From the NCBI RefSeq assembly GCF_015158295.1, contig NZ_JACDXV010000001.1:310001-374000 (forward strand): a stretch of 64,000 nt of DNA. Reading direction: 5' to 3'. Below are positions 1-9,953 of this stretch, piece by piece. This DNA is from Devosia faecipullorum. Lineage in GTDB: Bacteria > Pseudomonadota > Alphaproteobacteria > Rhizobiales > Devosiaceae. Below the pieces are notes generated by a model. It saw only the letters and a program-made list of their open reading frames with translations. It searched no databases and was not told where the DNA came from. The translations under genes were made by a program, and so were the position numbers. Every line of letters begins with the position of its first letter. Position 1 is the stretch's first letter.

Positions 1-1036
1 GAACCCAGTAGAGGCCAAGCCCGGCCACACCCAACAGGCCGACGGCGACCAGCGGACCAACGACGGCACGGGAAAGCGCGAAGCCCCGGCGCGGGCGCGG
101 CTCAACCAAATCCAGATCATCGGCAACGACATCGGCCGGCGCAGCGTGCGGCTCCACCCATTCAACGTGAGCGCCCGTCGCGGCGGCGGCGGCCAGAATG
201 GCGTCATCCACAGAACCGGGTTCGGTATGCCGCGCCATGGGAGGAACCTCGGCGGGCGGCAAAGTCGGCGTCGCCAGGCTGCGCAGCGCCGGACTGGGAG
301 AACGCACCTGTTCGACCTCGTCCTGCGCGCGCTGCACCACCGGTGCGAGCAGACGCTCAATATCGGTCAGCGCATCGCCCGGATCGCGTTCAGGAAACGG
401 CGCCGCAACAGGGGCCGAATTCTCCTCAACCGGGTCCATTTCGACGGCATCCGGCTCGACGAAGGCGGCAATTGGCTCCGGCGCGGTTTCGCGCGCGGCG
501 GGTGCGCCGAGACCGAAGACCGGCGGCACACCGAAATTATCCTCACCCCTGACGGGGCCATCGGCAACGGGAAGCGGCTCGGGCGGCGTCATGTCGCTGG
601 CCAGTTCAGCCGCGATGAGATCGGCCAGACCATCGAAATCCAGCGCTTCGGAATCGGGGGAAGATGCTGCTGCTTTCATCGGTTCCGGCGTCAGCGCCGG
701 CGCGACCGGCAGGACCGGAGCGGGCTTGCCCGCCAGCGTACTGGCCGGCCCAGCAGCGCGGTCAGAAAAATCGTTCAGCGAAAAATCGAAATTGAACGGG
801 TCCGCCTCCGGCTTCCGCTCTGCAGGCGCACCGGGAATACGCACCGGCGCGGCGGCAGCGGGCGGCGTATCGGCGCCCGGAATGCGAACCGTTGGAGCAG
901 GTTCGTTGGCAGCTTGCGGCGTACGTGCACTATGGTCGGAGCGCGCATCGTCGGCCATCAGCCTGGCGAGTTCGGCAATAAGATCGTCCGGTGCGTCAGT
1001 CTGTGCGGCCATTGATTGCGGTTTCGCCGACGTCAT
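1..1036 (-). CDS. Ala/Pro-rich single-pass membrane protein, probable SPOR-domain protein (3' end off window)
   Basis: Open to the left edge, so only about the first 345 residues are present. They are a long acidic, proline- and alanine-rich cytoplasmic stretch, followed in the last ~25 visible residues by a hydrophobic segment (around GPLVAVGLLGVAGLGLYWV) that looks like a single membrane span. I chose the ATG at 1034-1036 because AGGGG lies 9 nt upstream; a second ATG eight codons later is possible. In Hyphomicrobiales the gene after argS commonly encodes a septal-ring SPOR protein with this plan (disordered N-terminus, one TM, C-terminal SPOR domain). The SPOR domain itself would lie outside the window, so the family name rests on context and architecture only. 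Confidence 0.72.
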   Translation of the reverse strand, partial: MTSAKPQSMAAQTDAPDDLIAELARLMADDARSDHSARTPQAANEPAPTVRIPGADTPPAAAAPVRIPGAPAERKPEADPFNFDFSLNDFSDRAAGPASTLAGKPAPVLPVAPALTPEPMKAAASSPDSEALDFDGLADLIAAELASDMTPPEPLPVADGPVRGEDNFGVPPVFGLGAPAARETAPEPIAAFVEPDAVEMDPVEENSAPVAAPFPERDPGDALTDIERLLAPVVQRAQDEVEQVRSPSPALRSLATPTLPPAEVPPMARHTEPGSVDDAILAAAAATGAHVEWVEPHAAPADVVADDLDLVEPRPRRGFALSRAVVGPLVAVGLLGVAGLGLYWV

Positions 1037-1110
1037 CTGGCAGCGCCCCTATTATTTGGATCGGCCCAGTCAAAGGCCGGCCCGCGAGTGTTCACACCAA
1101 TGCGCCCGAA

Positions 1111-2856
1111 TTATGAAAGCTCCTCTGGCGCAGTGACCCCCAGAATCCCCAAACCATTGCGGATCACCTGACGTACCGCATCGACAAGAGCGAGTCGAGC
1201 AAGCGTCAAATTCGCGTCCGAAAGGTTAACAAAGCGTAAATCATAATCATCCTTGCCCTTGGCCCAGAAGCCATGGAAAGCCGCCGCCAGGTCGTGAACA
1301 TAGAATGCGACACGATGCGGCTCATGCGCGATGGCCGCCGCAGCGGCAATGCGCGGCCATGCGCCGAGGAGGCGGATCAGCTCGATATCAGCGGCGCTGG
1401 CGAGCCGTTCGACCTCCGCTCCGGCAAGGGCGGCGGGCGAAATATCGAGTTCGGGCATGTCGCGCGCCGCTGTGCGGAAGATCGAGCAGGCGCGGGCATG
1501 GGCATATTGGACATAGAAGACGGGATTGTCGCGGGTCTGCTCCTTGACCAGCGCGAAATCAAAATCCATGGACGCATCATTGCGCCGGAACAGCAGCATG
1601 AAACGGGTAGCGTCCGGCCCCACTTCCTCCACCACGTCGGCCAGCGTCACCAGATCGCCCGAGCGCTTGCTCATCTTGAACGGCTCGCCGTTCTTGAGCA
1701 GGCGGACGAGCTGGCAGATGCGCACGTCGATGTCGGCCTCTCCGTGGGAAACCGCCTTCACCGCCGCCTGCAGGCGCTTCACATAGCCGGAATGGTCGGC
1801 GCCCAGCACGTTGATCATGTGCTTGAAGCCGCGCAGATATTTGTTGCGGTGATAGGCGATGTCGGCGGCGAAATAGGTGTAGGAGCCGTCGGACTTGATC
1901 AGGGCGCGGTCGGTGTCGTCGCCATAATCCTGCGCCCGGAACAGGGTCTGCTCGCGGTCTTCCCAATCTTCGGGCGTCTTGCCCTTGGGCGCTTCGAGCC
2001 GGCCTTCATAGACCATGCCCTCCTCGCGCAGCCAGGCCAGCGTCTTTTCGATGTCGCCGCCGGGGCCATGCAATTGGCGCTCCGAGAAGAACACGTCGTG
2101 ATGGATGTTGAGCTGGGCCAGATCGGCCTTGATCAGCACCATCATCACGCCGAGAGCCGCTTCGCGGGCGATCAGCACCGCTTCGTCCTCCGGCAGATCG
2201 AGCAGCGCCTCGCCATGTTCGGCGGCCAGCGCCTGCCCCACGGCGACGAGATAGTCACCGGGATAGAAGCCGGGCGGAATTTCGATGCTCTCGCCCAGCG
2301 CCTCGCGATAGCGCAACAGCGCCGAGCGACCGAGAATGATGGTCTGCCCGCCGGTATCGTTGATGTAATATTCGCGCGTCACGTCATAGCCCGACCAGGC
2401 CATGAGCGAGGCCAGGGCATCGCCGAAGACCGCGCCCCTCGTATGGCCGACATGCATGGGACCGGTGGGATTGGCAGAGACGAATTCGACGTTGACGCGC
2501 TCGCCCTTGCCGATATCGGAGCGGCCATAATTGTCGCCCTGCGCGCCCACAGCCTTCAGCACCTGATGCCAGATCTCGTTGGACAGCCGGAAATTGATGA
2601 AGCCGGGGCCGGCGACCTCCACGGATTCGACATCGGGCGCATGCGCGAAACGGCCGGCCAGCGCGACGGCCAGTTCACGCGGATTCTTGCCCAGCGGCTT
2701 GGCCACGACCATGGCGGCATTGGTGGACAGGTCGCCATGGGCTGGATCGCGCGGTGGCTCCACCACGACACGCGACAGCAGCGCCTCGTCAAGCTCCGGA
2801 TGGTCGGCACGAAGGGCTTCGATGACCCGTGTGGTGAAGAGGGCGAAGATATCCAT
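1111..2856 (-). CDS. argS: Arginyl-tRNA synthetase
   Basis: Class Ia aminoacyl-tRNA synthetase that charges tRNA-Arg with arginine in the cytoplasm. The 581 residues are a normal length. The N-terminal additional domain is present (contains [13 protein letters not shown] near 38-49), the HIGH signature reads HVGH at 135-138, the KMSKS loop reads KMSKRSG near residue 395, and a helical anticodon-binding (DALR-type) domain ends the protein. It starts 30 bp after dgt and precedes the putative SPOR gene on the same strand, so the three are probably co-transcribed. Confidence 0.97.
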   Translation of the reverse strand: MDIFALFTTRVIEALRADHPELDEALLSRVVVEPPRDPAHGDLSTNAAMVVAKPLGKNPRELAVALAGRFAHAPDVESVEVAGPGFINFRLSNEIWHQVLKAVGAQGDNYGRSDIGKGERVNVEFVSANPTGPMHVGHTRGAVFGDALASLMAWSGYDVTREYYINDTGGQTIILGRSALLRYREALGESIEIPPGFYPGDYLVAVGQALAAEHGEALLDLPEDEAVLIAREAALGVMMVLIKADLAQLNIHHDVFFSERQLHGPGGDIEKTLAWLREEGMVYEGRLEAPKGKTPEDWEDREQTLFRAQDYGDDTDRALIKSDGSYTYFAADIAYHRNKYLRGFKHMINVLGADHSGYVKRLQAAVKAVSHGEADIDVRICQLVRLLKNGEPFKMSKRSGDLVTLADVVEEVGPDATRFMLLFRRNDASMDFDFALVKEQTRDNPVFYVQYAHARACSIFRTAARDMPELDISPAALAGAEVERLASAADIELIRLLGAWPRIAAAAAIAHEPHRVAFYVHDLAAAFHGFWAKGKDDYDLRFVNLSDANLTLARLALVDAVRQVIRNGLGILGVTAPEELS

Positions 2857-2886
2857 GACAAACCTGCGGAAAATGGTCGGGCCGGG

Positions 2887-4077
2887 TTAACGGAAATCCG
2901 GTCGAGCGTCAAACAGGCGCTGATAGGCGTCGAGCGCATATGGATCGGTCATCCCGGCGACGAAATCGGCGACGATGCGGGCCCGCGCCGCTCCATCGGC
3001 GCTCCGACCCGCCCTGCCCCAGGCCTCCGGCATGTCGGGCTCGGCCATGTAATGGGCAAAGAGCCGCTCCACCACCGCTTCGCTTTCCAGCACCGGCCCC
3101 ATGACGCTTTCGTGCCGGTAGACCCGCGCGAACAGGAATTGCTTGAGCTGCTTTTCCGCCGCCGCCATCGAGGGTGAAAAGGTAACCAGCGTCTGACCGG
3201 CCATGCGCACATCCTCCACCGAGGCGACGCCGGACGCGGCAATCCTGGCGGCGCTCGTCGCAATGACGTCCTCCACCGCGCGCGTGATCATGCGGCGCTG
3301 CACTTCATGGGTCTGCCGCTGGACGGCAATATCGGGGTAGCGATCCAGCACCTCGGCCACGATCGGCCCCGCCATCGGGACATCGAGAAAATCTTCGAGC
3401 CCGACCAGTTCGGCCCGCAGGGCATCGTCGATGTCGTGGGCGTTGTAGGCGATGTCGTCGGCAATAGCCGCCACCTGCGCTTCAAGGCTGGCATGGCTGT
3501 CGAGGCGCAGATCGGCCGGGACGGGAATGACATCGAGCCCGGACGGCAGGCCCTCCTCCTCATAGCGGCCGAATGGCGCGCCTTTGGCATCGATCAACGG
3601 GCCATTGTGCTTGAGAATGCCTTCGAGGCTTTCCCAGGTCAGGTTGAGCCCATCATGCTCGGCATAGCGATTTTCCAGCAGGGTAACGACGCGCAGCGCC
3701 TGAACATTGTGATCGAACCCGCCGAAATCGGCCATCGCCCGGTGCAAGGCGCGTTCTCCGGCGTGGCCGAAAGGCGTGTGGCCCAGATCGTGGCTCAGCG
3801 CCACGGCTTCCGCCAGATCTTCGTTCAGTCCCAGTGCGCGGGCAATGGAACGGGCAATCTGGCTGACTTCGAGCGTGTGGGTCAGCCGATTGCGGAAATG
3901 GCGGCCTTCATGGGCCAGAAAGACCTGCGTCTTGTGCTGCAACCGACGAAAGGCGGTCGAATGAATGATGCGGTCGCGGTCGCGCTGAAATTCGTTGCGC
4001 GTCGGGCTGGGGCCGGTGCCGTAGAGCCGCCCGAGGGACAGGCCGGGCTTGCTGGCATAAGGGGCAGTCTCACTCAT
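2887..4077 (-). CDS. dgt: Deoxyguanosinetriphosphate triphosphohydrolase-like HD protein
   Basis: HD-superfamily dNTP triphosphohydrolase, 396 aa, the short form typical of alphaproteobacteria. It hydrolyses dNTPs to deoxynucleosides and triphosphate and so affects the dNTP pool. The HD metal site is visible as THTLEV (His67) and SHDLGHTPFGH (His96-Asp97), with further conserved blocks TAFRRLQHKTQVF near 41-53 and IADDIAYNAHDIDDA in the middle. It is the first gene of a dgt-argS-membrane protein run, and is divergent from erpA across about 84 bp. Confidence 0.93.
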   Translation of the reverse strand: MSETAPYASKPGLSLGRLYGTGPSPTRNEFQRDRDRIIHSTAFRRLQHKTQVFLAHEGRHFRNRLTHTLEVSQIARSIARALGLNEDLAEAVALSHDLGHTPFGHAGERALHRAMADFGGFDHNVQALRVVTLLENRYAEHDGLNLTWESLEGILKHNGPLIDAKGAPFGRYEEEGLPSGLDVIPVPADLRLDSHASLEAQVAAIADDIAYNAHDIDDALRAELVGLEDFLDVPMAGPIVAEVLDRYPDIAVQRQTHEVQRRMITRAVEDVIATSAARIAASGVASVEDVRMAGQTLVTFSPSMAAAEKQLKQFLFARVYRHESVMGPVLESEAVVERLFAHYMAEPDMPEAWGRAGRSADGAARARIVADFVAGMTDPYALDAYQRLFDARPDFR

Positions 4078-4161
4078 GTGTGTTCGCGGGCCTTTGCAAT
4101 GGCGCTCCGAGCGCCTATCTTAGCTGCATTGTTATGACATTACGAATGTCCGGACCTTTCC

Positions 4162-4515
4162 ATGACAGACGCTGCCCTTGCTGATCGCCCCGCCGTAACG
4201 CTTTCGGATCGCGCCGCCAAGCGCGTCTCGCGCATCGTGGCCAAGGAGGCGCCGGGAACAGTGCTGCGCGTGTCCGTGGCCGGGGGCGGCTGTTCGGGTT
4301 TCCAGTATGAATATAATCTGGTGCAGGAAACGGCCGGCGAGGACGATTTCGTGCTGCAAAAGGACGACGCCATCGTGCTGATCGATTCGCTGAGCCTGGA
4401 ATTCATGGGCGGCGCGGAAATCGACTTCGTGGACGATCTGGTTGGCCAGTCCTTCCAGATCAAGAACCCCAACGCGGTCGCCTCCTGCGGCTGCGGCACC
4501 AGCTTCGCGGTCTGA
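4162..4515 (+). CDS. erpA: A-type iron-sulfur cluster insertion protein (HesB/IscA family)
   Basis: Small A-type Fe-S carrier of 117 aa that accepts clusters and hands them to apo-proteins. The three signature cysteines are present: Cys44 in GGGCSGFQY, and Cys109 and Cys111 in SCGCGTSF at the C-terminus. The erpA name fits the family but iscA/sufA paralogues share these motifs, so the symbol is less certain than the function. No strong Shine-Dalgarno sequence is visible before the ATG. xthA starts 1 bp after its stop codon, implying translational coupling. Confidence 0.9.
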   Translation: MTDAALADRPAVTLSDRAAKRVSRIVAKEAPGTVLRVSVAGGGCSGFQYEYNLVQETAGEDDFVLQKDDAIVLIDSLSLEFMGGAEIDFVDDLVGQSFQIKNPNAVASCGCGTSFAV

Positions 4516-4516
4516 C

Positions 4517-5302
4517 ATGACCCTGCGCATAGCCACCTGGAACATCAACGGAATCAAGGCCCGGATCGAGCTGCTGCTGCGCTGGCTCGAAGAGGAAAAG
4601 CCGGACATCGTCGGCTTGCAGGAAATAAAGTCCATCGACGAGGGCTTTCCGCGCGCCGAGATCGAGGCGTTGGGCTACAATATCGAGACCCACGGCCAGA
4701 AAAGCTGGAACGGGGTCGCCCTGCTCTCCAAAATCCCCTTCGATGAGGTGCATCGCGGCTTGCCCGGCGATGATGCCGACGAGCAGTCACGGCTGATCGA
4801 GGGTGTGTTTTCCGTCGATGGCGGGGTAGTGCGGGTCTGCAATATCTACCTGCCGAACGGTAACCCGGTGGATACGGAAAAATTCCCTTATAAACTGGCC
4901 TGGATGGATCGACTCAACCGCTTCGTCGCGGCGCGGCTGGAACTGGAGGAGCCGTTCGTCCTGATGGGCGATTTCAACCTCATCCCCGCCCCTATCGACG
5001 CCCACGATCCCGACGCCTGGTGGGGCGACGCGCTTTACCGGCCGGAAAGCCTCGAAAAATTCCGCATCCTCAGCCATCTCGGCATGACCGACGCCCTGCG
5101 TGCGGTCACGGCAGAACAGGCTTTCACCTTCTGGGATTTCCAGGCCGGCGCCTGGCGGCGCAATGCCGGCATCCGCATCGATCACCTGATGCTCTCGCCA
5201 CAAGCCGCCGACCGGCTGGACGGGGTCAATGTGCATAAGGATGTACGCGGCTGGGACAGGCCCAGCGACCACGTGCCGGTGGAAGGGGTTTTCAGCCTGT
5301 AG
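4517..5302 (+). CDS. xthA: Exodeoxyribonuclease III / AP endonuclease
   Basis: Base-excision-repair AP endonuclease and 3'-5' exonuclease of the ExoIII class, 261 aa. Motifs of the endonuclease/exonuclease/phosphatase fold are intact: ATWNINGIKAR (Asn11), the metal ligand Glu36 in GLQEIK, NIYLPNGNP, the catalytic GDFNLIP in the middle, WRRNAGIRIDHLM, and the C-terminal SDHVPV with its catalytic His. I placed the start at the ATG 1 bp after the erpA stop; an upstream in-frame extension only shadows erpA. The pairing with erpA suggests a two-gene operon. Confidence 0.95.
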   Translation: MTLRIATWNINGIKARIELLLRWLEEEKPDIVGLQEIKSIDEGFPRAEIEALGYNIETHGQKSWNGVALLSKIPFDEVHRGLPGDDADEQSRLIEGVFSVDGGVVRVCNIYLPNGNPVDTEKFPYKLAWMDRLNRFVAARLELEEPFVLMGDFNLIPAPIDAHDPDAWWGDALYRPESLEKFRILSHLGMTDALRAVTAEQAFTFWDFQAGAWRRNAGIRIDHLMLSPQAADRLDGVNVHKDVRGWDRPSDHVPVEGVFSL

Positions 5303-5363
5303 AGGTTGCCGCGCGCCTGCGCCCGACCGACGCGACCATCAGAATGCCTGTGGCCCAGGCTAT

Positions 5364-5392
5364 GGATTGCCCGGACGAGCCGGGCAATGACG
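5364..5392. repeat. REP-like palindrome, family A copy 1
   Basis: A 29-bp unit containing the imperfect palindrome ATTGCCCGG-ACGAG-CCGGGCAAT followed by GACG. It matches the reverse complement of the unit at 5501-5529 at 28 of 29 positions, forming an inverted pair in the 287-bp space between xthA and the ExoR-like gene. Nothing else gene-like is seen in that spacer. Confidence 0.75.
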
Positions 5393-5500
5393 ATGACACG
5401 AGAGCGCGGAATGAATGTGTACGGCCAGAGTGCTTCTGAGCAGAGCCGGAGCGTTTCGGTCTGTCGCTGAAACCCAGTATCGGCCCCCCCTCCGCTCCAC

Positions 5501-5529
5501 CGTCATTGCCCGGCTCATCCGGGCAATCC
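5501..5529. repeat. REP-like palindrome, family A copy 2 (inverted)
   Basis: Inverted partner of the element at 5364-5392, with one mismatch over 29 bp. Two such units facing each other about 108 bp apart resemble a REPIN/BIME arrangement. It lies between two convergent genes (xthA and the ExoR-like gene), the usual place for REP elements. Confidence 0.75.
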
Positions 5530-5589
5530 AGTTCGGCATCACTTATGGGCCGGAGGGCCTACCTGCTGGCGGAAAGAGCCGGAACGGGT

Positions 5590-6393
5590 TCAGAACTCGA
5601 TGCCGACCTCATAGCTCATATTGGCCATGGCATGGGCTGCGGCACGGTCTTCCGGGCTGGCAATCGACACGGCGCGACTGAGCATTTCGTCCGCCACCGC
5701 CTGATCAGCGGTGCCGTGGCAGGTTTCGTGGGCGATGTTGAGCCACATCAACCCCTCGGCGGGACGCGGAGAATAGGATTCCATGCCGTTGAACAGCAAG
5801 TCGCCCAGCCCGGCCTGCGCCAGGCAATGCCCCTTGCTGGCGGCCGATTGCAGCCAGCGGGCGCTGAGCATCGGGCTGACACCAAGGCCATCCTCGCGCT
5901 GATAGAGCAGGCCGACGCGGTATTGCGCCTCGGCATCGCCAAAATAGCTTGCGGCATGCATCAGCAGGCGATGCGATTCCACCGGATCCTGTTGCACGCC
6001 GATCTCGGGCGCGCCCTCGCTGAAATAATCCCCCAGCTTGACGAAGGACCGGGCGACGATGTCGGCCTCGAGGCCCCGCGGCGCGGTATCGACATGCTGA
6101 ATGGCGATCTGGGAATAATAGCCGAAGGCCTTGACCGGATCCTTGCTGACGCCCTCGCCATGTTCATACATGGAGCCCAATTGCCACAGAGCCAGCGGCC
6201 GCCCTGCCTCCGCGTCGCTTTCGAGGGCGGAAATGAAGGTGTCATTGGGCACGCCGACACTGTCCATGGAGGTGATGCCATCCATGGCGCGGGCCAAACC
6301 GGAGGCGGCATCGATGGCAGTCTGCGCCTGCGCCGGTGCGGTGGCGCAGACTGCCAGAAGCAGTGTGAAGACGGCATGGGACAGGGTCCGCAT
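5590..6393 (-). CDS. exoR: ExoR-like periplasmic Sel1-repeat protein
   Basis: A 267-aa exported protein: signal peptide MRTLSHAVFTLLLAVCATAPAQAQ cut near residue 23, then Sel1/TPR-like repeats, for example ALWQLGSMYEHGEGVSKD and AEAQYRVGLLYQREDGLG. Length, leader and repeat layout match rhizobial ExoR, a periplasmic inhibitor of the ExoS/ChvI two-component system that controls exopolysaccharide and motility. I judged this from remembered ExoR features, not an alignment, and exoS/chvI are not in this window. The start at 6393 has AAAGGAG upstream. Other Sel1 proteins share the fold, so the exoR name is tentative. Confidence 0.68.
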   Translation of the reverse strand: MRTLSHAVFTLLLAVCATAPAQAQTAIDAASGLARAMDGITSMDSVGVPNDTFISALESDAEAGRPLALWQLGSMYEHGEGVSKDPVKAFGYYSQIAIQHVDTAPRGLEADIVARSFVKLGDYFSEGAPEIGVQQDPVESHRLLMHAASYFGDAEAQYRVGLLYQREDGLGVSPMLSARWLQSAASKGHCLAQAGLGDLLFNGMESYSPRPAEGLMWLNIAHETCHGTADQAVADEMLSRAVSIASPEDRAAAHAMANMSYEVGIEF

Positions 6394-6957
6394 GATACTC
6401 CTTTCGCCCATGGGGCCATGGGCGGGCACAAATTGCAGCGGCCAGCAGGCTGGCTGCGCTATGGCGGCGGACCGGGCCGCCGGGCCGTTATTGATCGTCA
6501 ATGACCTTGCCCCGAAGCTGAAAACGGGCAAAGCCAAGTCTGAACAAGAGGTAAACATGCTTTGTGGCCGCATTCGGCCAGCGCCATCACAAGCGCGCGC
6601 CTGACGGTCGGAAGTGGCTTTTCGGCCACATGTTGCAGTGCTTGCGATCCGCGTTCTTGCGTCCATGCTCACCACGTCAGGCGGACATTCATCCGCTATT
6701 CGTCCTGAAAATCCGGGGGAGTACGCGCCTTTCCATCCCGCGAATTGTTCGCAGGCCGGAACTGGCCGACATCCGCCCCCGAATGCCCAATCCTTGCAAC
6801 ACTTGAGGGCATGAGGATTGCGCCAGACGCCCCGGTATCGTTATCGACGAGTTGTTTACGGGCAGATTGTGGCGGGAAATATCGCCAAAAGGTTGCCGCC
6901 GGATGCAGCGGACCTGAATCCCAAACATTGTTGCGGAATCGTCACAGAAACAATGTA
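6394..6957. other. Gene-free interval between the ExoR-like gene and valS
   Basis: About 560 bp in which I find no convincing coding frame. Open frames on both strands lack ribosome binding sites and family resemblance. The right end adjoins the valS terminator. It should hold the promoter of the leftward ExoR-like gene, but I cannot pick out a clear -10/-35 pair. Confidence 0.5.
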
Positions 6958-6990
6958 AGAAAAACGGCCCCCGGATCAAATCCGAGGGCC
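6958..6990 (-). terminator. Rho-independent terminator of valS
   Basis: Read on the minus strand, GGCCCTCGGAT-TTG-ATCCGGGGGCC forms an 11-bp stem with one mismatch and is followed by GTTTTTC. It begins about 29 bp beyond the valS stop codon. Confidence 0.85.
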
Positions 6991-7018
6991 GAATGGAGAT
7001 TGTGCTGCAAGCGAGCGA

Positions 7019-9772
7019 TCAGCTTACATGCTTGAGCGCTGCCAGGATTTTCTCGCGTCGAGCCTGGGCGGCATCGCGGCGCGCCTTCTGCTCCTCGATC
7101 ACTTCTTCAGGCGCCTTGGCGACGAATTGCTCATTGCCCAGCTTCTTGTCGATCTGGGCGATTTCGGCGTCGAGCTTGCCGACTTCCTTTTCAAGACGGA
7201 TTTTCTCAGCCGAAAGATCGATCACGCCGGCCAGCGGCAGCGCATATGTGGCGTCGCCGACCACGAACTGCGCGGATTCACCGGGCACTTCATTGCGCGG
7301 CGTAATCTCTTCGAGACGCGCCAGGCGGGAAATCAGCGAGGTGCCGGCGACAAGCCGCGCCAAGGTCTGCTCCCCTGCCCCGGTCACCACCAATTGCAGC
7401 TTGGCGCTGGCTGGCACGTTCATCTCCGAGCGCACCGAGCGGATGTTGGAAATGACATCCACCAGCCAAGCCAGTTCGGCGTCGGCTTCCGCATCTTCGA
7501 GACCCGAAAGGTCGGGCCATTCGGCGAGCACGAGCATGCTCTCCCGCTTCGGGCCAAAAGCGCCGGTCTTTTCCCAAAGCTCCTCGGTCACGAAGGGCAT
7601 CATGGGATGGAGCATGATCAGGATCTGGTCGAGCGCCCAGGCGGCAGTTGCGCGGGTTTCGGCCTTCGCCGCCTCGTCCTCGCCCATGAAGACCGGCTTG
7701 GCAAATTCCACGTACCAGTCGCAGAACGTGCCCCAGACGAAATCATAGGCACTGTTCGCCGCTTCGTTGAACTTGTAGTCCTCGATGCCGGAGCGCACGG
7801 CGGCAAGACCACGCGCCGTAGCCCCGACGATCCAGCGATTGAGCGGCAACCTGTTGGCGCGCGGGTCAAAACCCTCGACGCGGCGGGCCTCGTTCATCTC
7901 GAGGAAGCGCGCGGCGTTCCAGAGCTTGGTGACGAAGTTGCGATAGCCTTCGACGCGATTGATCGAAAGCTTGAGATCGCGGCCCTGCGCGGCCATGGCG
8001 GCCAGGGTGAAACGGGTGGCGTCGGCGCCATATTGATCGATGAGCTGTAGGGGATCGATGACGTTCCCCTTAGTCTTGCTCATCTTCTGGCCCTTCTCGT
8101 CGCGGACAAGGGCATGCATGTAAACGGTGTGGAACGGCTCCTCGTCGAGGAATTCCAGCCCCATCATCATCATCCGGGCCACCCAGAAGAAGATGATGTC
8201 GAAGCCAGTAACCAGCACGCTGGTGGGATAATAGCGCTTGAGTTCCGGCGTCTCGTCCGGCCAGCCCATCGTCGAGAACGGCCAGAGAGCGGAGGAAAAC
8301 CAGGTGTCGAGCACGTCGGGATCGCGGGTCAGTTCGACCGGCTTGCCGTAATGCTTCTCGGCAGCCTGCCTTGCCTCGTCTTCGTCATAGGCGACGAACG
8401 CCTCGTTGTCCGGACCATACCAGGCCGGAATCTGGTGTCCCCACCAGAGCTGGCGGGAAATGCACCAGGGCTTGATGTTTTCCAGCCAGGCGAAATAGGT
8501 GTTCTCATATTGCTGCGGCACGAATTTGGTGCGGCCTTCGCGCACCGAAGCCATTGCCGGCTCGGCCAGCACATCGGCCTTGACCCACCATTGATCGGTG
8601 AGGAAGGGCTCAATGACGACGAGCTTGCTCTTCTCGTCGTGCGGCACCATGATTTTCTTGTCTTCGATATGGCTGAGACCGCGCAGCGGATCGGCCTCCG
8701 CCAAGGCCGCCAGGTCGGCGACGATGGCCTTGCGCGCCTCGAACCGGTCCAGCCCGCGATATTTCGCCGGCACGAAATCGGCGTCGATGATCGCCCCGCG
8801 CGTGGTGAAGACGTTGATCGGCTCGATGCCGGCGCGCGCACCCACTTCGAAGTCGTTGAAATCATGGGCCGGGGTGATCTTCACCGCACCCGTGCCCAGC
8901 GCCGGATCGGCATAGTCATCGGCGACGATGGGAATGCGGCGGCCGACCAGCGGCAATTCGACGAACTTGCCGACCAGATTGGCGTAGCGCTCATCCTCGG
9001 GATGGACGGCGACGGCGACGTCGCCCAGCATGGTTTCCGGGCGCGTCGTGGCGACGACGATATAGTCGCGCGTTTCCGTGCCGGTGACATTGCCCTCTTC
9101 GTCCTTGATGGGGAACTGGTAGGTTACGCCATCGGCCAGCGGATAGCGCAGATGCCACATATGGCCCTTGATCTCAATATTCTCGACTTCGAGGTCGGAA
9201 ATCGCCGTTTCCAGTCCCGGATGCCAGTTCACCAGCCGCTTGGCCCGGTAAATCAGGCCACGCTTGTGCAATTCCACGAACACCTTGGTGACGGCGCGAA
9301 CCATCTGGTCGTCCGGCTGGCCCGCAGCGCCCATGGTGAAGCGCTCACGCGAGAAGTCAGCCGAGGCACCGAGGCGCTTGAGCTGGTTCATGATGGTGCC
9401 GCCGCTCTCGGCCTTCCACTCCCAGACGCGCTCGATGAACTTTTCACGGCCAAGGCTGCGGCGGTCGATCTGCTGGGCGGCAAGCTGGCGCTCGACGATC
9501 ATCTGCGTGGCGATGCCGGCATGGTCCATGCCCGGCTGCCAGAGCACGTCCTTCTTCAGCATGCGGTTGAAGCGGACGAGGATGTCCTGCACCGTATTGT
9601 TCAGCGCATGGCCGATATGCAGCGACCCGGTGACGTTGGGCGGCGGAATGACGATGGTGAACGGCTCGGCGCCGGGCTTGGCCCCTGCCCCCGCCTCAAA
9701 TGCCCTGGCATCGACCCAGGCATCGAAAATGCGGCTTTCGACGGCGGACGGTTCATAAGTCTTTTCAAGCAT
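7019..9772 (-). CDS. valS: Valyl-tRNA synthetase
   Basis: Class Ia synthetase charging tRNA-Val, 917 aa from the ATG at 9772. HIGH is intact (LHIGHALNNT, His52-His55), the KMSKS loop reads GQKMSKTKGNVIDPL near residue 555, the CP1 editing domain is present (TTRPETMLGD), and the C-terminus is the typical ValRS coiled coil (LEKEVGKLDAEIAQIDKKL). A longer frame with an extra ~36 N-terminal residues exists, but MLEKTYEPSAVESR is the usual ValRS start. It lies downstream of popZ on the same strand, a common alphaproteobacterial order. Confidence 0.97.
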   Translation of the reverse strand: MLEKTYEPSAVESRIFDAWVDARAFEAGAGAKPGAEPFTIVIPPPNVTGSLHIGHALNNTVQDILVRFNRMLKKDVLWQPGMDHAGIATQMIVERQLAAQQIDRRSLGREKFIERVWEWKAESGGTIMNQLKRLGASADFSRERFTMGAAGQPDDQMVRAVTKVFVELHKRGLIYRAKRLVNWHPGLETAISDLEVENIEIKGHMWHLRYPLADGVTYQFPIKDEEGNVTGTETRDYIVVATTRPETMLGDVAVAVHPEDERYANLVGKFVELPLVGRRIPIVADDYADPALGTGAVKITPAHDFNDFEVGARAGIEPINVFTTRGAIIDADFVPAKYRGLDRFEARKAIVADLAALAEADPLRGLSHIEDKKIMVPHDEKSKLVVIEPFLTDQWWVKADVLAEPAMASVREGRTKFVPQQYENTYFAWLENIKPWCISRQLWWGHQIPAWYGPDNEAFVAYDEDEARQAAEKHYGKPVELTRDPDVLDTWFSSALWPFSTMGWPDETPELKRYYPTSVLVTGFDIIFFWVARMMMMGLEFLDEEPFHTVYMHALVRDEKGQKMSKTKGNVIDPLQLIDQYGADATRFTLAAMAAQGRDLKLSINRVEGYRNFVTKLWNAARFLEMNEARRVEGFDPRANRLPLNRWIVGATARGLAAVRSGIEDYKFNEAANSAYDFVWGTFCDWYVEFAKPVFMGEDEAAKAETRATAAWALDQILIMLHPMMPFVTEELWEKTGAFGPKRESMLVLAEWPDLSGLEDAEADAELAWLVDVISNIRSVRSEMNVPASAKLQLVVTGAGEQTLARLVAGTSLISRLARLEEITPRNEVPGESAQFVVGDATYALPLAGVIDLSAEKIRLEKEVGKLDAEIAQIDKKLGNEQFVAKAPEEVIEEQKARRDAAQARREKILAALKHVS

Positions 9773-9953
9773 CACGTCACTCGCAACAGCAGCGACCCGC
9801 CCGGTTGGACCGTGGCGGGTCGAAAAAAGGTTGGCAGACTTCAAGCAAATGCGCAGTGCGTGGTCAACAAAAACGCACATGCACGGGCCATTCGGACACC
9901 GCCCCCACTCTCATCTCGTCAGAGTAGAGCTTTAACGGTGGCGCGGTTCGTAA

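Noticed and set aside
1273..3177. Long open frame (634 codons) on the plus strand
   Set aside because: It is antisense to argS and the end of dgt, has low-complexity His/Arg/Gly-rich content and no family motif. High GC content creates such frames.
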